Below, piece after piece: positions 55,596 through 63,997 of a DNA stretch of 64,000 bases. The stretch covers positions 62,001-126,000 of the forward strand of contig NZ_LJIZ01000016.1 in NCBI RefSeq assembly GCF_001420605.1. The letters run 5' to 3'. This DNA comes from Bacillus sp. FJAT-25509 (lineage in GTDB: Bacteria; Bacillota; Bacilli; Bacillales; Bacillaceae_G). The notes below the pieces were generated by a model. It was not told the origin of the DNA and searched no databases. It worked only from the letters and a program-made list of their open reading frames with translations. How positions within the stretch are numbered: the first letter of the stretch is position 1; each line of letters begins with the position of its first letter. The position numbers were made by a program, and so were the translations under genes.

Positions 55596-56483
55596 ATGAA
55601 TGTATATCATGCTTTTATTAAAGTAATCGAAACAGGTAATTTTACCAAAGCCGCAGAAGAACTGGGTTACACCCAATCTGCAATTAGTCAAATGGTAAAT
55701 TCATTAGAGAAAGAACTATCAACAACTCTTATCTTGCGATCACGAACTGGAATTACCCTTACACCGGATGGCGAAGAGTTTTTGCCGTATATTAGAAATA
55801 TCAGCAATTCACATAGAGAATTGCAAGAGAAACAAAAAGAGATGAAAGGATTACAAAGTGGGCTTATTCGAATTGGAACATTTTCTAGTGTTGCATGTCA
55901 CTGGCTACCAAGTTTGATAAGAAGTTTTAAGGAACAGTACCCAGCTGTTCATTTTGATATATACCAAGGGGAATATACAGTTATTTGTAATTGGATAAAA
56001 GAAGGATTTGTAGATTTTGGCTTTGTTAATCCAGATGCTGTGTCTAAATTAACAAGCATTCCATTGCTAGAAGATGAAATGCTTGTCGTATTGCCAGCAA
56101 ATCATTGTTTAGCACCTAAAACCAAAATTTCATTGGAAGAAGTAATAGAAGAGCCTTACATACTTTTAAATGAGGGAGAAATAAATGAAGCATTAACCAT
56201 TTTTGAACAAAATTCTCTTGAACCTAACATACAATACCGAGTTCATGACGATTATGCAATTATGTCTATGATTGAACAAGGTCTTGGTATATCAATTTTA
56301 CCGGAACTTGTTTTAGATAGGTGTCCGTATAATATTGTAACAAAATCAATCTCTCCATCTGTTAAGCGCACAATAAGTATGGCTTATAAAGACAAAAGGG
56401 TATTACCTATAGCAAGTAGATATTTCATTGACTATCTCATTAAGAATTTTAAGGAAATAGGGTCCGAGTTAAAAAATAAGTGA
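55596..56483 (+). CDS. LysR-family transcriptional regulator
   Basis: 295 residues. The N-terminal winged HTH shows FTKAAEELGYTQSAISQMV, and the C-terminal substrate-binding domain (about 90-290) shows SGLIRIGTFSSVACHWLPSL and later QGLGISILPELV. AAGGAGC lies 7 bases before the ATG. Divergent from the EamA-oxidoreductase operon, typical for a LysR activator of neighbouring genes. The inducer is unknown. Confidence 0.92.
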   Translation: MNVYHAFIKVIETGNFTKAAEELGYTQSAISQMVNSLEKELSTTLILRSRTGITLTPDGEEFLPYIRNISNSHRELQEKQKEMKGLQSGLIRIGTFSSVACHWLPSLIRSFKEQYPAVHFDIYQGEYTVICNWIKEGFVDFGFVNPDAVSKLTSIPLLEDEMLVVLPANHCLAPKTKISLEEVIEEPYILLNEGEINEALTIFEQNSLEPNIQYRVHDDYAIMSMIEQGLGISILPELVLDRCPYNIVTKSISPSVKRTISMAYKDKRVLPIASRYFIDYLIKNFKEIGSELKNK

Positions 56484-56511
56484 AGAGGCATTCATAAAGA
56501 ATGTCTTTTTA
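56484..56511 (+). terminator. terminator of the LysR gene
   Basis: A 10-bp stem (AGAGGCATTC with GAATGTCTTT, three G-T pairs) runs into TTTTTAC just after the stop. Confidence 0.65.
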
Positions 56512-56900
56512 CTATGCGAAAGGTTTAAACTAAGAGCAAAACAGCAGCCATCTTTCCCTAATCTATATGTGTTACCTTAAGTACCATTCTTTATAAAAGC
56601 CACTATACAATCTCACATTTCAATAAAATTTATTAAAAGAATGATAAAAAAAGTTAATTTACTATAGATCTTTTTATTTTCAAACTACGTTTTAATTACT
56701 TGAAACTCAAAGTCACTTCGGCTACTTTGGTAAAACGACCTGATGCTATAACTTAAATAATATTGTAATACTAATTCATACTACTATTATCTTTTGTATT
56801 AGGATTTCTAATGGATACATAATAAATATTTGTTTTACTTATATAAGTTCGAATGATATGATTTAGCCATTCTTAAAATAAATGTTGAAAGGAACGTGCC
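56512..56900. other. gene-free interval upstream of the gapN remnant
   Basis: AT-rich sequence with no ORF. It may still contain the old promoter region of gapN, since a ribosome binding site (AAAGGAACG) is kept just before the first in-frame ATG at 56901. Confidence 0.4.
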
Positions 56901-57465
56901 ATGCTTGATGAGCTTGTATATATGCAAGATGAAATTGCCGATATTATTATGAAAGAAGTCGGTAAAGGATATAAAGTTGTGAAAAAAGAAGTTGTTCGTA
57001 CAGCTGACTTCATTCGTTACACGATTGAAAAAGCTCTTCATATGCACGGAGAAAGCATGATGGGCGATAGCTTTCCTGGCGGAACGAAATCTAAACTTGC
57101 GATTATCCAACGCGCACCACTTGGTGTTGTATTAGCAATCTCACCATTTAACTATCCAGTAAACTTATCTGCTGCAAAAATTGCACCAGCGCTTATTATG
57201 GGTAATGATGTTATCTTCAAACCAGCAACTCAAGGCGCAATTAGCGGTATTAAAATGGTGGAAGCACTTCATAAAGCTGGGGGCGAGCTTGTTGCTTATT
57301 AAAAGCGCAAGTAGCTGAATTATCAGTTAAATCTCCAGAACAAGACAGCACAATCGTTCCATTAATCGACGATAAATCTGCGGACTTCGTTCAAAGATTA
57401 GTTGACGATGCTGTAGAAAAAGGTGCTACAATCGTTATCGGTAACAAACGTGAACGGATCAGGAG
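56901..57465 (+). pseudogene. gapN: broken gapN (NADP-dependent glyceraldehyde-3-phosphate dehydrogenase)
   Basis: Codons from 56901 encode DELVYMQDEIADIIMKEVGKG and continue through ADFIRYTIEKALHMHGESMM to HKAG, an excellent match to the middle of GapN (about residues 70-200 of roughly 480). After GGELVA a frameshift and a large internal deletion occur. The frame then resumes at KAQVAELSVKSPEQDSTIV and stops being GapN at about GNKRER near 57450. The N-terminal part and C-terminal third, including catalytic Cys and Glu, are gone. GapN bypasses phosphoglycerate kinase and makes NADPH. The remnant is fused directly to the next gene. Confidence 0.8.
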
Positions 57466-57473
57466 GTAGAAAA

Positions 57474-58844
57474 ATGAATCATAAAACAAAACAGAAGCCT
57501 GTTATTATTGCATTATTAATTGCAACATTCTTAACAGCAATTGAAGGGACCATTGTAAGTACAGCAATGCCAAAAATTGTAGAAGATTTAGGGGGTAACC
57601 AATTATATACGTGGGTAATATCTGTCTATCTACTAGCGACAGTTATAAGTACACCTGTTTTTGGAAAGTTAGCAGACTTATATGGAAGAAAAATTATGTT
57701 TACAATTGGAGTGGTTATTTTCCTAAGTGGTTCGATGCTCTCTGGATTTTCACAAACAATGGGACAACTTGTAATATTTCGTATGATTCAAGGAATAGGA
57801 GCAGGGGCGTTAACGACAATCCCCTATACAATTATTGGAGATATTTTTGCATTTGAACAACGTGCAAAATTACAAGGATGGCTTAGCAGTGTTTGGGGAA
57901 TTTCTGGTATTGTTGGTCCGCTTGCTGGTGGCTTTATAGTGGACAAGATATCTTGGCATTGGATTTTTTACATGAATCTTCCTTTTGGAATCATTCCTCT
58001 CATTCTTTTATGGATATCTTTGCATGAACATGTAGAAAAGAAAAAACACATAATCGATTACCCAGGTATTTTTACATTTACGGTAAGTATGACAGCTTTT
58101 TTATACGCATTAACTTTATGGAAAGAACAAAAACAAATCTCAAGTAGTATAGTATCTTTAATTGTTGTAGCATTCGTGGGAATTTGTTTATTTATTTGGA
58201 TTGAAGCAAAAGGAAAAGAACCAATGCTGCCGCTTTCTTTATTTACTATTCGATCTATAACTATTTCAAACATCGCAGGATTTTTACTTGGTTTTATATT
58301 GGTAACAGTAACTTTTTATATCCCTTTATGGGTACAAGGAGTTAAAAACTTAAATGCTACCTATTCTGGTATTGCAATGTTACCAATGTCAATCACATGG
58401 CCAGTTGGAGCTATTTTATCTGGAAAATGGTTAGGCAAAACATCCATTGTTCGGATAGCAATTACAGGTCTTTCTATTATTATAATTGGATGTATCGGTT
58501 TAGTTTTATTTCATGCAAATACAGTGGTGCCATGGATAATGGTCGTAACAGGTATTTTGGGATTGGGTTTTGGGTTATCACTCACTGTATTTACAGTCGC
58601 TATCCAATCTTCAGTAGATTGGAACATGCGAGGAACAGCCATGGGATCATATAATTTAATGCGAAACTTAGGGCAAGCAATTGGAATTGCTGTATCTGGT
58701 TTATGGTTAAGTGAACAATTAAAAGGAGTTGCATTAGCTGTAAGTTTGCATACAATATTTTGTATGTTAGTGGTATTGGCACTATTTGCATTTATTACAG
58801 CAGGAATGTTACCTGGCAAAAAAGAAAAACATTTTTCTGTATGA
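57474..58844 (+). CDS. DHA2-type MFS multidrug transporter (14 helices)
   Basis: 456 residues from the ATG at 57474 (TCAGGAGG is 8 bases upstream). Motif C of antiporters and the DHA2 set are visible: IEGTIVSTAMPKIVEDLGG (D1 region), FGKLADLYGRKIMF (motif A), GIGAGALTTIPYTIIGD, and SGIVGPLAGGFIVD (motif C). It has 14 hydrophobic segments. This is the QacA/Lmr-like group of proton-drug exporters. It starts right after the truncated gapN and may be transcribed from the old gapN promoter; the junction suggests insertion by illegitimate recombination. Followed by a terminator. Confidence 0.9.
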   Translation: MNHKTKQKPVIIALLIATFLTAIEGTIVSTAMPKIVEDLGGNQLYTWVISVYLLATVISTPVFGKLADLYGRKIMFTIGVVIFLSGSMLSGFSQTMGQLVIFRMIQGIGAGALTTIPYTIIGDIFAFEQRAKLQGWLSSVWGISGIVGPLAGGFIVDKISWHWIFYMNLPFGIIPLILLWISLHEHVEKKKHIIDYPGIFTFTVSMTAFLYALTLWKEQKQISSSIVSLIVVAFVGICLFIWIEAKGKEPMLPLSLFTIRSITISNIAGFLLGFILVTVTFYIPLWVQGVKNLNATYSGIAMLPMSITWPVGAILSGKWLGKTSIVRIAITGLSIIIIGCIGLVLFHANTVVPWIMVVTGILGLGFGLSLTVFTVAIQSSVDWNMRGTAMGSYNLMRNLGQAIGIAVSGLWLSEQLKGVALAVSLHTIFCMLVVLALFAFITAGMLPGKKEKHFSV

Positions 58845-58892
58845 TAGATAAGTTATGACAGAAACTTAAGTTAATCTTGTATCTATATAACG

Positions 58893-58943
58893 AAAAAACG
58901 CTATTCTTTCTGTAGAATTACAGGAAAGGATGGCGTTTTTGAT
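58893..58943 (+). terminator. terminator of the MFS gene
   Basis: AAAAACGC pairs with GCGTTTTT, and inside it CTTTC-TGT pairs with ACA-GGAAAG. The long stem-loop ends in a T-run. Confidence 0.8.
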
Positions 58944-59335
58944 ATTGTAGGTACCCCTTGAAATTTACGAATCGTTACATACTAACAATATATACGAGGT
59001 TGTTAACGAAAGAAAACAATATAAAAGAACTATGAAGACCCCCATCCCTATTTTCCTCATATTTCAACCCACTCTTTTATATATTCTAAATCTAACTACA
59101 AAGTGTAAATTTAGACCAATTGTAACGCGCGATTCCTTTTATAGCATACTAATATTTTCTAATAGTTATTCCATTAAATGGTCCGATTGCGGAATAGAGT
59201 AAATGGAAGTGGAAATGGCTGCAGATTCACAGGATGTTGAAGAGGTTTGTTCAAACTTTGCTAACTTGCAAGATTTTCCATTAGACTGTTCGTTTAGGAC
59301 TAATCTGGCTTTTCACTTCTCCAATAATAATAGGT
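58944..59335. other. intergenic interval with a possible gene remnant
   Basis: No intact gene. From 59204 a 47-codon ORF (MEVEMAADSQDVEEVCSNF) is open and, after a frameshift, leads into the frame of the membrane protein at 59336. This hints at a decayed 5' part of that gene. Confidence 0.4.
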
Positions 59336-59740
59336 ATGTTTTCAACCTTCTTACTAAATGTTTCTGATAATACGACATTAGCAATAATATTAATATCATC
59401 TATTTGTTCTTGGTTCTATTTAGCAACTAATGGCGATACTACTCCAATGAGTTACTTATTTTTTGGTACATCTTTAATTTCAATACTCTTCTTTATGATT
59501 TCTTTCATTCTAATAAATTATTATTCTTTAAGTCATTTTTTTAATAAAATAATAAACAAATACTTTATCCCAATAAACGAAAATGATTTTGAGAGTTTCG
59601 CTCAGTTATTTTCTGGAATTGTTATCGTATCCTTCTTCATCTTAAGCCTTATTTGTCTTTCCATCGTTTTTTTAGAAAACGCAAAGAAAGCAATTATTAA
59701 AAAAATAAAAAAATCCTTCATATCGAAGGATTTTTTATAA
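59336..59740 (+). CDS. membrane protein, possibly 5'-truncated
   Basis: 134 residues with three to four hydrophobic helices (about 8-27, 38-62, 85-112) and a basic C-terminus. There is no Shine-Dalgarno before the ATG. The frame is open further upstream (VRLGLIWLFTSPIIIGM) to a TAG near 59287 without a start codon, so the annotated start may be internal to a broken gene. No family recognised. It ends in a strong hairpin. Confidence 0.45.
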   Translation: MFSTFLLNVSDNTTLAIILISSICSWFYLATNGDTTPMSYLFFGTSLISILFFMISFILINYYSLSHFFNKIINKYFIPINENDFESFAQLFSGIVIVSFFILSLICLSIVFLENAKKAIIKKIKKSFISKDFL

Positions 59741-59744
59741 TTTT
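59708..59744. terminator. terminator overlapping the membrane-protein stop
   Basis: A 12-bp stem (AAAAAATCCTTC with GAAGGATTTTTT) and short loop with A/T runs on both sides. It lies near the convergent end of the membrane gene (plus) and the immunity gene (minus). Confidence 0.8.
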
Positions 59745-59860
59745 CCCTTATTGAAAATGTATTCTGTATAATTAATATCAAATCTTTCAAGTTACTTCGC
59801 AATTGATCGATAAATAGACCGGCAGAAAAGTGTATATTACTTTTAAATGATAGATTAATT

Positions 59861-60673
59861 CTAAATTAAAAAAGAAGGCTGGACTTCAATACGTTTAATG
59901 TTATTTTTTATTAAGATTTGATATAATCTTTTAGAAATTATTATATTTTTACCTTGATAAGACGGTGGTTGACCAAACCAGTTTGATGTAAAACAAATAT
60001 CTAATCCCTTCCATGAATCTTTTAAAAAATATAACGGTGTTTGACATAAAAATGTATGATAAAATCCGCAACTATTACATTTAACATCCTTTTCAACAAT
60101 TGATGGCTCTACCACATCTCCAATACCTTCTTGTAATCTTAAATGATAAAAACCCTCTATAATATCATTAGAATCTAAGTCAAATATATTCGAAAATTGT
60201 ATACCAGTTACACCTTCTCGAATAAATATATCTTTAAGCTTTTCAGATATTATTATTTCAGTATCACCCATATATGTGATACTTAGATCGTACTTTTTTA
60301 TATTTAGATACTTTACTTGTAAATTATTGATTTGTAAAAATTGTACTTGTTCTTTACATTGTTCACAAACGTATCCTTCGTGATCTGGTGAATATGATTC
60401 CTTAGCATCAGAGCAAATATTCAAGTGTAATATTTCAGAATCTTCCCCTTCTTTCTTTGAAAACTTATACTCCCTTCGAAAAATGTTAAATCTAATCCCA
60501 TTACTCACAAGAAAATTAATAAATTTGGAATATTCATTTGAATTTGTTTTAATTTTATAAGCAATGGCTTCTCCAACAATATCATCAAATGTAGTATAGA
60601 CATAATATTTTTTAAATGTAATATCAGTTATATCAAACCTTTTTTCTATATGAATCCATTGAGTTTCTATCAT
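59861..60673 (-). CDS. presumed immunity protein with two CXXC motifs (SitI6-like, double-CXXCG)
   Basis: 270 residues, cytosolic and without signal peptide. It carries two CXXC pairs, YVCEQCKEQ (Cys 103 and 106) and VKCNSCGFYH (Cys 199 and 202), each in the middle of a similar half, a layout seen in double-CXXCG (Gmx_para_CXXCG) immunity proteins such as SitI6 of Myxococcus, which guard against AHH-type nuclease toxins. Here it follows the GHH/HNH-type tip, which agrees with that pairing. AAAAGGAAG lies upstream of the ATG, about 60 bases after the toxin stop. Identification by pattern only. Confidence 0.65.
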   Translation of the reverse strand: MIETQWIHIEKRFDITDITFKKYYVYTTFDDIVGEAIAYKIKTNSNEYSKFINFLVSNGIRFNIFRREYKFSKKEGEDSEILHLNICSDAKESYSPDHEGYVCEQCKEQVQFLQINNLQVKYLNIKKYDLSITYMGDTEIIISEKLKDIFIREGVTGIQFSNIFDLDSNDIIEGFYHLRLQEGIGDVVEPSIVEKDVKCNSCGFYHTFLCQTPLYFLKDSWKGLDICFTSNWFGQPPSYQGKNIIISKRLYQILIKNNIKRIEVQPSFLI

Positions 60674-60692
60674 ACCTTTACTTCCTTTTAAG

Positions 60693-60724
60693 AAATCCCT
60701 ATTTTTTAGTTTAAATAGGGATTT
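60693..60724. repeat. inverted repeat between the orphan tip and its immunity gene
   Basis: AAATCCCTA pairs with TAGGGATTT around a 14-base loop. It sits between the toxin stop and the immunity start. It lacks a clear T-run on the minus strand, so it may be an mRNA stability or attenuation element. Confidence 0.4.
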
Positions 60725-60732
60725 ACCAATTT

Positions 60733-61101
60733 TTATTTATGTTTTAATTTCCCTTCAGTAAATCTAACTGCTTCTTCGAAGTCATCTAACAAAGCCCTGT
60801 ATTTACGCTGTGAGTAAAACCTTCTCAATCCTTTAATTATTTTATCTCTACCATATTTTTTTATTATCATTTGTCCCGTGTATCCTCTTTTAGCTCCTAA
60901 CCATCCATCTTCAAATTTTCGCATATCTGTATGCAATACTCGATGTGCACTATCGACCATTTTAGATAAAAGTTGCTTAGGATGACCGCTTAGGTACTTT
61001 GGAAAGGTATGATGTCCATGGGTTTTTACAACACTACTCTCTTCACTAAAACCAAATAATTCTTCACTAAGACTTTCTAGAGCTATTCCCTGTCCACCCA
61101 A
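60733..61101 (-). CDS. RHS toxin tip with GHH-type HNH/Endo VII-like nuclease motif (orphan cassette)
   Basis: 122 residues from a TTG, overlapping the end of the RHS-core ORF by 19 bases. The nuclease signature reads THGHHTFPKYLSG (His 28, 30, 31) and then DSAHRVLHTDMRKF with further His. It fits the GHH/AHH/LHH branch of the HNH/Endonuclease VII toxin superfamily, which cut DNA or RNA. In the original gene the frame joined the RHS core directly: changing TTGGG to TTGGGG at about 61089 gives ANAWGGQGIALES without interruption. The ORF may still be translated by coupling with the upstream frame. Confidence 0.75.
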   Translation of the reverse strand: MGGQGIALESLSEELFGFSEESSVVKTHGHHTFPKYLSGHPKQLLSKMVDSAHRVLHTDMRKFEDGWLGAKRGYTGQMIIKKYGRDKIIKGLRRFYSQRKYRALLDDFEEAVRFTEGKLKHK

Positions 61102-62183
61102 GCATTTGCCCAGTCATCATAACCTTCGTGTTGTGCAGAATTTCCATCGAAATCAAAAAACATAACTGGGTTATTATTTGCATAATTATAACCATTCTGC
61201 GTCATTACATCAACTTTATCACCCATTTGAGGATCTAATGACAAAAATACTCCAATTTCAGGCTGATAATATCTTGCAATCAGATAATACATTTTAATTT
61301 CTTTATCATACATATAACCTGCATATCCAAATGTATTGTCAGCTGCTAAACCTTGTGCAGAAGATTCGCTCACATTTCCCCACGCATCATATGAATAAGT
61401 CGCCACAACTTGCTTTGTATCATCTGTTATAGCAATGACATCACCATGCGCGTTGTAATGATAATAAAATGTTTGTCCTTGCTCTTTCATCGCAAGACGT
61501 TGACCATTTGCAGAATAGATATATGAACGTAAAACTATACCGCTACCATCTGTTTCATATAAAACGTTAATGCTATCTCCATCATAGTAATACTTGGTTG
61601 TTAAGCCATCGACACTTTTTTCGATTCGACGACCTTTTTCATCGTATTTGTAAGTCGTAAATGGATCACTTTCGCCTTTTTTCGTGACGGATATTAATTG
61701 ACCTGTAGGATTCCATCTATATGAATAGTTTCCATCTGAAATTCTGTTTCCGTCAGCGTCATATTCAATATCATCTTTTCCAAACTTCGTTAATTGATTT
61801 TCTGTATTAAAGTTGGCATTTGTTTCTGTAGTTTCTCCATCTTTTGTAACTGTTACATCCGTACGATTTCCAAATCCATCGTAACTATATTCCTTTTTCG
61901 TTCCATCTGGATATTCTTCTGATGTTAACTCATTTAAAGAATCATAGTTGTAAACAATCGATTGGCTGTTTGGTAAATTAATCTTCTTACGATTACCATT
62001 AGCATCGTACACATACGATTCATCTAAAAGAATCAATCCATTGTCTAATTGAATTCTCTCTGAATCGATTAAATTCCTATTCGTATATTGTATTGATGTA
62101 CTCGTGTTATTTGAAGAATTAGTTGATCGCAAGTTACCTAATTCATCATAGTTAAATGTAAAGTTCTTACCTGAATTCGTAAC
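61083..62183 (-). pseudogene. truncated RHS core, orphan cassette (5' end missing)
   Basis: About 366 codons of the C-terminal RHS repeat region, open from just after a TAA at 62184-62186. An ATG-like start at 62132 would yield 349 residues. It aligns closely with the same part of RHS 2 (from NSGKNF...YDELGNLRS through YDGFGNRT, HYNAHGDVIAITDD, and SYDAWGNVSESS). It ends in RYYQPEIGVFLSLDP and NNNPVMFFDFDGNSAQ, the normal core-to-tip junction. No signal peptide, N-terminal domain or repeats before this point. The homology ends abruptly at about 62180, a recombination or deletion scar. Confidence 0.85.
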
Positions 62184-62360
62184 TTAAATCGATAAGTAGA
62201 ATTAGCCTGTAGAAGCCAATAAAAACTAAATGACCCGATAATCAATAGTAACTTTATGCAGGATTTTATACAAAAACAGAGAATACTAGGTGAACAAGAC
62301 TTCTCCAAAATTCCTTGTACATCAACGATGTATAAAAATATGCATATGTTGAGAAAAAAC

Positions 62361-62404
62361 AAAAAGGTCCACACTTGTGAATCAAGGGGTGGGCCTTTTT
62401 GTAA
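62361..62404. terminator. hairpin terminator
   Basis: AAAAAGGTCCAC pairs with GTGGGCCTTTTT (one mismatch) around about 14 bases, with a long T-run. Probably bidirectional. Confidence 0.8.
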
Positions 62405-62508
62405 CTTCCGTTAAGAATCTTTATGTAAACTAGATTTGTATATTATATACAAATCTTTTACTGATGAAATTAGAAAATATCGAAAAATTACAAAAGATCA
62501 TTCAAATT

Positions 62509-62537
62509 TTTTTCGACGAAAATGTCGAAATTTTTAT
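62509..62537 (+). promoter_or_regulatory. hairpin with T-run in the leader of the secreted-protein gene
   Basis: TTTCGAC pairs with GTCGAAA around GAAAAT and is followed by five T, about 90 bases before the ATG at 62626. It looks like a terminator in the 5' leader, so transcription attenuation or the end of a short RNA is possible. Confidence 0.45.
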
Positions 62538-62625
62538 TAAAGGTTGATTGAATTTGTAAAACTGAATATTACGTCAATTTTAATTATAATTTAATAAAAT
62601 ATTAATTTAGAAAGGAAAATATAAA

Positions 62626-63972
62626 ATGAAGAATAGGAAATGGAAATCTATAGTTACAACTGCATTATGTTTAGGATTAGTTTCAGGAGGTAGTACTACA
62701 GCTTTAGCTGCAGTTACAAAAGATATTAAAACCGATACATTGTCTTCGACTCAGACAGCAACAACAGCAAGTAACCCAATGACTTTATTCTTTTATTCTG
62801 ATGATCCATCCTATTTAAATAGTACTTTATATACCTACTCCACTACTACTTCAGATGATTCTTTAACAGCTATACAGACTGCTCTAAATAACGGAAGTGT
62901 TCAGATACAAAATAAATCATATCAGCCAGGTACACCCTTGACTCCAACAGACTTATCTGCGGCAAGAGAAATAGCGTTTCCTATCAATATGGTTATAAAT
63001 AATGAGTCATTACAAAATAGTTTAAATCAGGTTTTAAATGCTGGTAAAAGAGTATATCTTTATGGGAGTGATGGTATAACATTAAGTGAATATAAAGATT
63101 TATTACATTTAGATAATTTGAATGTATTTACGGAAGAACAGGGTGAGGTCGATTTAGCAAAAGATCCTTCTACTGAAAAAGAAGAAGTTAAAGATAACCC
63201 TGAACTAGAGACAGCACCTAACGAAGACAAATATAATGTCATTGGCTATACAAAAAATCCAAACCCTTTACAACTAATAACAAACACCATGACAAATGGA
63301 TACACAGATGAGTATTTTGGAGAAGTTCCATCTTCACTTCAAATTGAAAATTTTTATCAAGAAGTGGTTGATAATGTTACTCAAAATAAAATCTTAGAGG
63401 ATGAAATTGGACCAATGGCAGCAAATGTTGCAAGTTCGCCTATAAAATATAAACTAAGTTCATACATATCTGGTGTGTTAAGAGGAAAGGTTGTTTCTTG
63501 GTGGAAGCTTTATAAAGATACTGATGAAACTGAAAAAAATTATGATCATTTTTATGTAAGTGACTATACCCAATTATTAACTTATAATCAAGGTTATGCT
63601 GTATACTTAAAAACCGACCATGATATTCCATTAAGTCCAGATAGTATTGAAGACTGGGGACCTCATGATAGTGACGGTCCTAGCTACTCAATTAATTTGG
63701 GTTACCCATGGGGTGCAAGTTTAGGCTTTACAATGCCCACAAGCCCTAAAGTTGATGATATATCAAATAGTGATTTAGATTATGCTAGATGGGTAGTTAC
63801 AGATTCTAACATGAGTGGCGACATTTTCAATCCAAAAACTGAGTGGAAATCAGCAGGTACATTTGCAACCATGGATATTAGACATTGGGCAAAATTTAAA
63901 ACTGTTGTAGGTGGTAGATCTATTGTTTCAGATGAAGTTAGTCATAAAATAAATGTTGACTACGATTATTAA
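62626..63972 (+). CDS. secreted protein of unknown function
   Basis: 448 residues with a classical signal peptide (MKNRKWKSIVTTALCLGLVS, cleavage near TTALAA at about residue 29). The mature protein is Ser/Thr/Asn-rich and acidic, without a sorting signal or obvious catalytic motif. It has blocks VYLYGSDGITLSEYKDLL, a central VKDNPELETAPNEDKYNV, and a beta-rich C-terminal half (VVSWWKLYKDTDETEKNYDH, YPWGASLGFTMPTSP). AAAGGAA lies 8 bases before the ATG. No family recognised. A gene begins 25 bases after its stop, likely in the same operon. Confidence 0.75.
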   Translation: MKNRKWKSIVTTALCLGLVSGGSTTALAAVTKDIKTDTLSSTQTATTASNPMTLFFYSDDPSYLNSTLYTYSTTTSDDSLTAIQTALNNGSVQIQNKSYQPGTPLTPTDLSAAREIAFPINMVINNESLQNSLNQVLNAGKRVYLYGSDGITLSEYKDLLHLDNLNVFTEEQGEVDLAKDPSTEKEEVKDNPELETAPNEDKYNVIGYTKNPNPLQLITNTMTNGYTDEYFGEVPSSLQIENFYQEVVDNVTQNKILEDEIGPMAANVASSPIKYKLSSYISGVLRGKVVSWWKLYKDTDETEKNYDHFYVSDYTQLLTYNQGYAVYLKTDHDIPLSPDSIEDWGPHDSDGPSYSINLGYPWGASLGFTMPTSPKVDDISNSDLDYARWVVTDSNMSGDIFNPKTEWKSAGTFATMDIRHWAKFKTVVGGRSIVSDEVSHKINVDYDY

Positions 63973-63997
63973 AATAACTTTGAGGAGTGGGGCAATA

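Larger units (their letters stand above)
62184..62625. other. intergenic interval after the orphan RHS cassette
   Basis: It holds the 5' truncation scar, the bidirectional terminator at 62361-62404, and a hairpin with T-run at 62511-62537 upstream of the secreted-protein gene. No gene was found. Confidence 0.5.

Noticed and set aside
62138..62374. 78-codon minus-strand membrane-like ORF
   Set aside because: It overlaps the RHS core fragment in another frame and ends in a terminator; no ribosome binding site.
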